Shown: positions 39,802 to 41,492 of the stretch, piece by piece
Layout of the letters: each line of letters begins with the position of its first letter
Numbering within the stretch: the stretch's first letter is position 1
Source: an uncultured Pseudomonadota bacterium
Lineage (GTDB): Bacteria > Myxococcota_A > UBA796 > SXON01
Assembly: GCA_903875225.1 (NCBI GenBank)
Contig: CAIQVJ010000130.1
Coordinates: 1 to 41,492 of the forward strand
Direction: 5' to 3'
DNA: 41,492 nt
The notes under the pieces: generated by a model
What the model saw: only the letters and a program-made list of their open reading frames with translations
Databases searched by the model: none
Told to the model about the DNA's origin: nothing
Made by a program: the position numbers and the translations under genes

Positions 39802-40091
39802 CACGCCACCTCGCGCGCGGCTGCGGGCTTCCGGCGCGGCTTGTGGTCGCCGGGCTCGTCCAGGCCAACAGCGATGGCGGCGCCAATGCAGACGCCCTCT
39901 TCGATCGCGGAGGGGAGCGCCCGGGTCCACTCCTCCAGCCTCTTGGCCGTCGGGACCGACAGGGCGGCGCCGCTCTTCGCGTCGCAGATGGTCGAGTAGG
40001 AGATGCCCGTCGCAAGCTGCGCGGCGGTCATGTGTCCGCTGTCGAGGCCGAGGGCGAAGAACTGCCCGGGGGACAGGAGTTTGATGTCCAT
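39801..40091 (-). CDS. HTH Cro-like regulator
   Basis: 96 aa. MTAAQLATGISYSTICDAKSGAALSVPTAKRLEEWTRAL is a lambda-type HTH (helix 3 YSTI..., similar to YSTLSNWKNG in the repressor). First gene of the minus-strand lytic operon and divergent from the repressor, as Cro is. ATG 40091 has no Shine-Dalgarno; the predicted promoter would start transcription at this ATG. Confidence 0.65.
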   Translation of the reverse strand: MDIKLLSPGQFFALGLDSGHMTAAQLATGISYSTICDAKSGAALSVPTAKRLEEWTRALPSAIEEGVCIGAAIAVGLDEPGDHKPRRKPAAAREVA

Positions 40092-40131
40092 GGCTTGCAC
40101 ACTAGTCGCTGGGCTCTAGTCTTTGCAAGCC
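40092..40131. promoter_or_regulatory. Nested dyad operator at lytic promoter
   Basis: GGCTTGCA (40092..40099) pairs with TGCAAGCC (40124..40131), and ACTAG (40101..40105) with CTAGT (40116..40120). It lies right upstream of the Cro-like ATG and spans both promoter hexamers. Likely the site where the repressor and/or Cro-like protein bind. Confidence 0.65.
40100..40128 (-). promoter_or_regulatory. Lytic promoter candidate (leaderless)
   Basis: TTGCAA (40128..40123), 17-nt spacer, CTAGTG (40105..40100), then 8 nt to the ATG at 40091. That puts the start of transcription at or within 1-2 nt of the ATG, explaining the missing ribosome site. The -10 is imperfect. The spacer contains ACTAGAGCC, the proposed operator motif. 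Confidence 0.5.
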
Positions 40132-40197
40132 AAAGGAGCGCTTTCCCGATGCAGACCCACTCCCACCGCTACGGTGTGCCGCGCTTTCGCTGTGGCT

Positions 40198-40206
40198 TAG
40201 GCTCTA
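40198..40206. promoter_or_regulatory. Operator motif before the repressor gene
   Basis: TAGGCTCTA matches the reverse complement of 41328..41336 exactly and shares GGCTCTA with 40112..40118. It lies 5 nt before the repressor ATG, a place suited to autoregulation. Confidence 0.5.
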
Positions 40207-40211
40207 GCGCG

Positions 40212-40730
40212 ATGACTACAAAAGCGAAGGTCGTGGCGCCCATGGCCCTCACCGCCCCGACGGTCGGGCAACGGCTCATCGCAGCGCTCGTCCCGCAGCA
40301 CTTCCCGACGCTGACCGCGCTGCAGATGGCGAGCGGTGTGGCGTACTCGACGCTGAGCAACTGGAAGAACGGCTCGAAGGCCCCCGACCTCGAAAGCGTC
40401 GAGGCAATGGCGCGGCTGGTGAAGCGCGATCCGCTGGAGCTCCTGGGGAATCGTGAGGGTGGGTCAACGACCGCGCTGCACCATCACAGGGACTTTGACA
40501 AGGCCCTCGCCGCCGCGGAGCAGCGCTTCCCCGGGCGCCTCCCGCGGCTGGCGTACCAGCACGCGGGGACCACCAGCGCGGCGCAGTGGCCAGAGACGAT
40601 CGACGCCGTTTTCCTCTTCGACCTCGCCAGCTTCTGGTGGAAGCACGCGAGCAACGCGGAGGCGATGGATGCCGAAGAGGCCAGCGTCCGCGCTGAGATG
40701 GCGGCGGTCGACGCGAAGCGAAAGCGCTGA
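40212..40730 (+). CDS. cI-like HTH repressor
   Basis: 172 aa from ATG 40212. Residues about 15-75 form a lambda-type HTH: VGQRLIAALVPQHFP, LQMASGVAYSTLSNWKNGSKAPDLESVEAMARLV. The C-terminal part is helical, with no LexA/S24-type protease motif, so relief is probably not by RecA-stimulated cleavage; an ImmA/IrrE-like gene follows instead. It lies at the divergent switch between both operons. Confidence 0.7.
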   Translation: MTTKAKVVAPMALTAPTVGQRLIAALVPQHFPTLTALQMASGVAYSTLSNWKNGSKAPDLESVEAMARLVKRDPLELLGNREGGSTTALHHHRDFDKALAAAEQRFPGRLPRLAYQHAGTTSAAQWPETIDAVFLFDLASFWWKHASNAEAMDAEEASVRAEMAAVDAKRKR

Positions 40731-40796
40731 CATACCCTGTCCGCGTCAGGCTTCTGACGTTGCCCCGCGCCGACCCCCGGGCACAGTCTCCGGGGA

Positions 40797-41309
40797 GTGA
40801 GATACCCCCTCGACAGATTCGTCACGGCGATCCTTGATGGCCGGTACGGCGACGTCCAGCAGGGGGCGCCGCTGCGGTCGCCAGACACACTGCGGTCCTA
40901 CGCGAAACGCGCTCTCTCGGACGCAGCTCGCCCACCGTTCAGCGACCCGCGGCACATCGCAATGGCCATCGGATCGCGGCTGCTCCCGCGCGCACCACAG
41001 GGCCTCTGTGGCGAGGGGACGACCGCGGGGGTGATCGCCTACGACTGGAGCGCGGAGCCGAAGCTGCGCGGGCTCCTGGTGGCTCATGGCCTCGCGCACC
41101 GCATCCTCCGGCGCCAGCCCGAGGAGACGAACGAGGCCGACGCCTGGTGGCTCACGATCCACCTGCTCTTCCCCCCGTGCGACGTGCAGCCGCTGACGAT
41201 GTGCGGGGTGATGGATGCGGCGTGGGCGCCGGAGTGGTGCGTGCTCGTGGTGATGGCAGAGCTTTACGGCTGCTTTCCCGATGCTTCCGTACAATCGTTC
41301 GGGCTATAG
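40797..41309 (+). CDS. ImmA/IrrE-like protein with altered zinc motif
   Basis: 170 aa from GTG 40797. LRGLLVAHGLAHRILRRQPEETNEADAWWLTIHLLFPP fits the ImmA/IrrE layout (HExxH...N/E-E-x-D.aa..LL.P). The catalytic Glu is replaced: H97-G98-L-A-H101, while E113 and D115 remain. ImmA-type proteases cleave a repressor to induce prophages; this one may bind but not cut, or use a different residue. It follows the repressor gene, its natural partner. Confidence 0.6.
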   Translation: MRYPLDRFVTAILDGRYGDVQQGAPLRSPDTLRSYAKRALSDAARPPFSDPRHIAMAIGSRLLPRAPQGLCGEGTTAGVIAYDWSAEPKLRGLLVAHGLAHRILRRQPEETNEADAWWLTIHLLFPPCDVQPLTMCGVMDAAWAPEWCVLVVMAELYGCFPDASVQSFGL

Positions 41310-41311
41310 CC
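41302..41311. promoter_or_regulatory. Palindromic operator GGCTATAGCC
   Basis: Perfect 10-bp palindrome 7 bp upstream of the early -35. Related to the GGCTCTAG motif at the other promoters. It overlaps the last codons of the ImmA-like gene. Confidence 0.5.
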
Positions 41312-41318
41312 TAGAAGC

Positions 41319-41347
41319 TTGACGCCGTAGAGCCTAGCGGCTACATC
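41319..41347 (+). promoter_or_regulatory. Early operon promoter
   Basis: TTGACG (41319..41324), 17-nt spacer, TACATC (41342..41347): close to sigma-70 consensus. The spacer holds TAGAGCCTAG (41328..41337), the operator motif. Expected start near 41354, about 40 nt before the ATG at 41394 (equal to position 3). Drives the RecT-xis-int operon. Confidence 0.7.
41328..41337. promoter_or_regulatory. Operator motif inside early promoter spacer
   Basis: TAGAGCCTAG; its first 9 bases are the exact reverse complement of 40198..40206. Placed between -35 and -10, so a bound repressor would exclude RNA polymerase. Confidence 0.55.
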
Positions 41348-41391
41348 TCAGATCACCGCAGCGGATCAACCCCCCGCCGCGGCCCGAGGCC

Positions 41392-41492
41392 AGATGTTCA
41401 ACACCGCCCGCACCTACGCCACCGACAGCGACCGCGACGACGCGGACCTGATCGAGCACTTCCTCACCCTCGACTCGCGCCTCGCGGCCATC
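41392..41492. repeat. Terminal direct repeat, right copy
   Basis: Identical to 1..101 and containing the first 99 bases of the first early gene (ATG at 41394). Counting it once gives the circular unit. Confidence 0.95.

Overview
The window appears to be one complete circular genome of a temperate phage with a contractile tail (myovirus). The first 101 bases are repeated exactly at the end (1..101 = 41392..41492), so the unit length is 41,391 bp and the first gene runs on from the promoter at the right end. Base composition is very GC-rich. Genes are packed head to tail with many ATGA/GTGA stop-start overlaps. A lipobox protein in the lysis cassette and Cys-rich accessory proteins suggest a high-GC Gram-negative host, possibly Myxococcota; this host guess is weak.

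Layout. Right end, + strand (40212..41309): a cI-like HTH repressor and an ImmA/IrrE-like protein. They lead into the + strand early operon (3..5717): small unknown proteins, several of them Cys-rich, a RecT/Bet-like annealing protein, an excisionase-like HTH protein and a tyrosine integrase. The attP core lies inside the 3' end of the integrase gene. It is the 3' half of a CAU-anticodon tRNA, flanked by a perfect 22-bp direct repeat. All other genes are on the minus strand, read from 40091 down to 5806: small regulators, exonuclease, VapE-type helicase, an iteron-like array, SF2 helicase, VRR-NUC nuclease, terminase, portal, MuF-type head protein, DUF2213 protease/scaffold, DUF2184-like capsid, neck genes, DUF3383-like sheath, tube, tail chaperones, tape measure, Dit-like, baseplate plug, hub, spike, gp25-like, J-like, DUF2612-like, fibre, holin-like and lysis genes, a RelE-like toxin pair and a SANT/Myb-like protein.

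Control. Two promoter-like sites, one for each major operon, carry the same motif (GGCTCTA / TAGAGCC) in the spacer. One is TTGCAA-17-CTAGTG on the minus strand at 40128..40100, and the other is TTGACG-17-TACATC on the plus strand at 41319..41347. A third copy lies just before the repressor start. This looks like a compact repressor-controlled switch, and the minus-strand transcript may be leaderless.

Most unusual parts: (1) three copies of a 35-bp repeat, each directly after an accessory (moron) gene: a PIN toxin gene, an 80-aa gene, and an immunity-like gene that follows a MuF head protein with a toxin-like C-terminus; (2) attP inside the integrase gene, and an integrase lacking the first catalytic arginine; (3) twelve copies of TGTTCCGACC or its reverse complement in 274 bp beside the VapE gene; (4) a 274-bp non-coding stretch with a perfect three-way-junction fold; (5) an ImmA/IrrE-like protein whose HExxH is HGLAH. 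All domain names come from reading motifs, with no database search.
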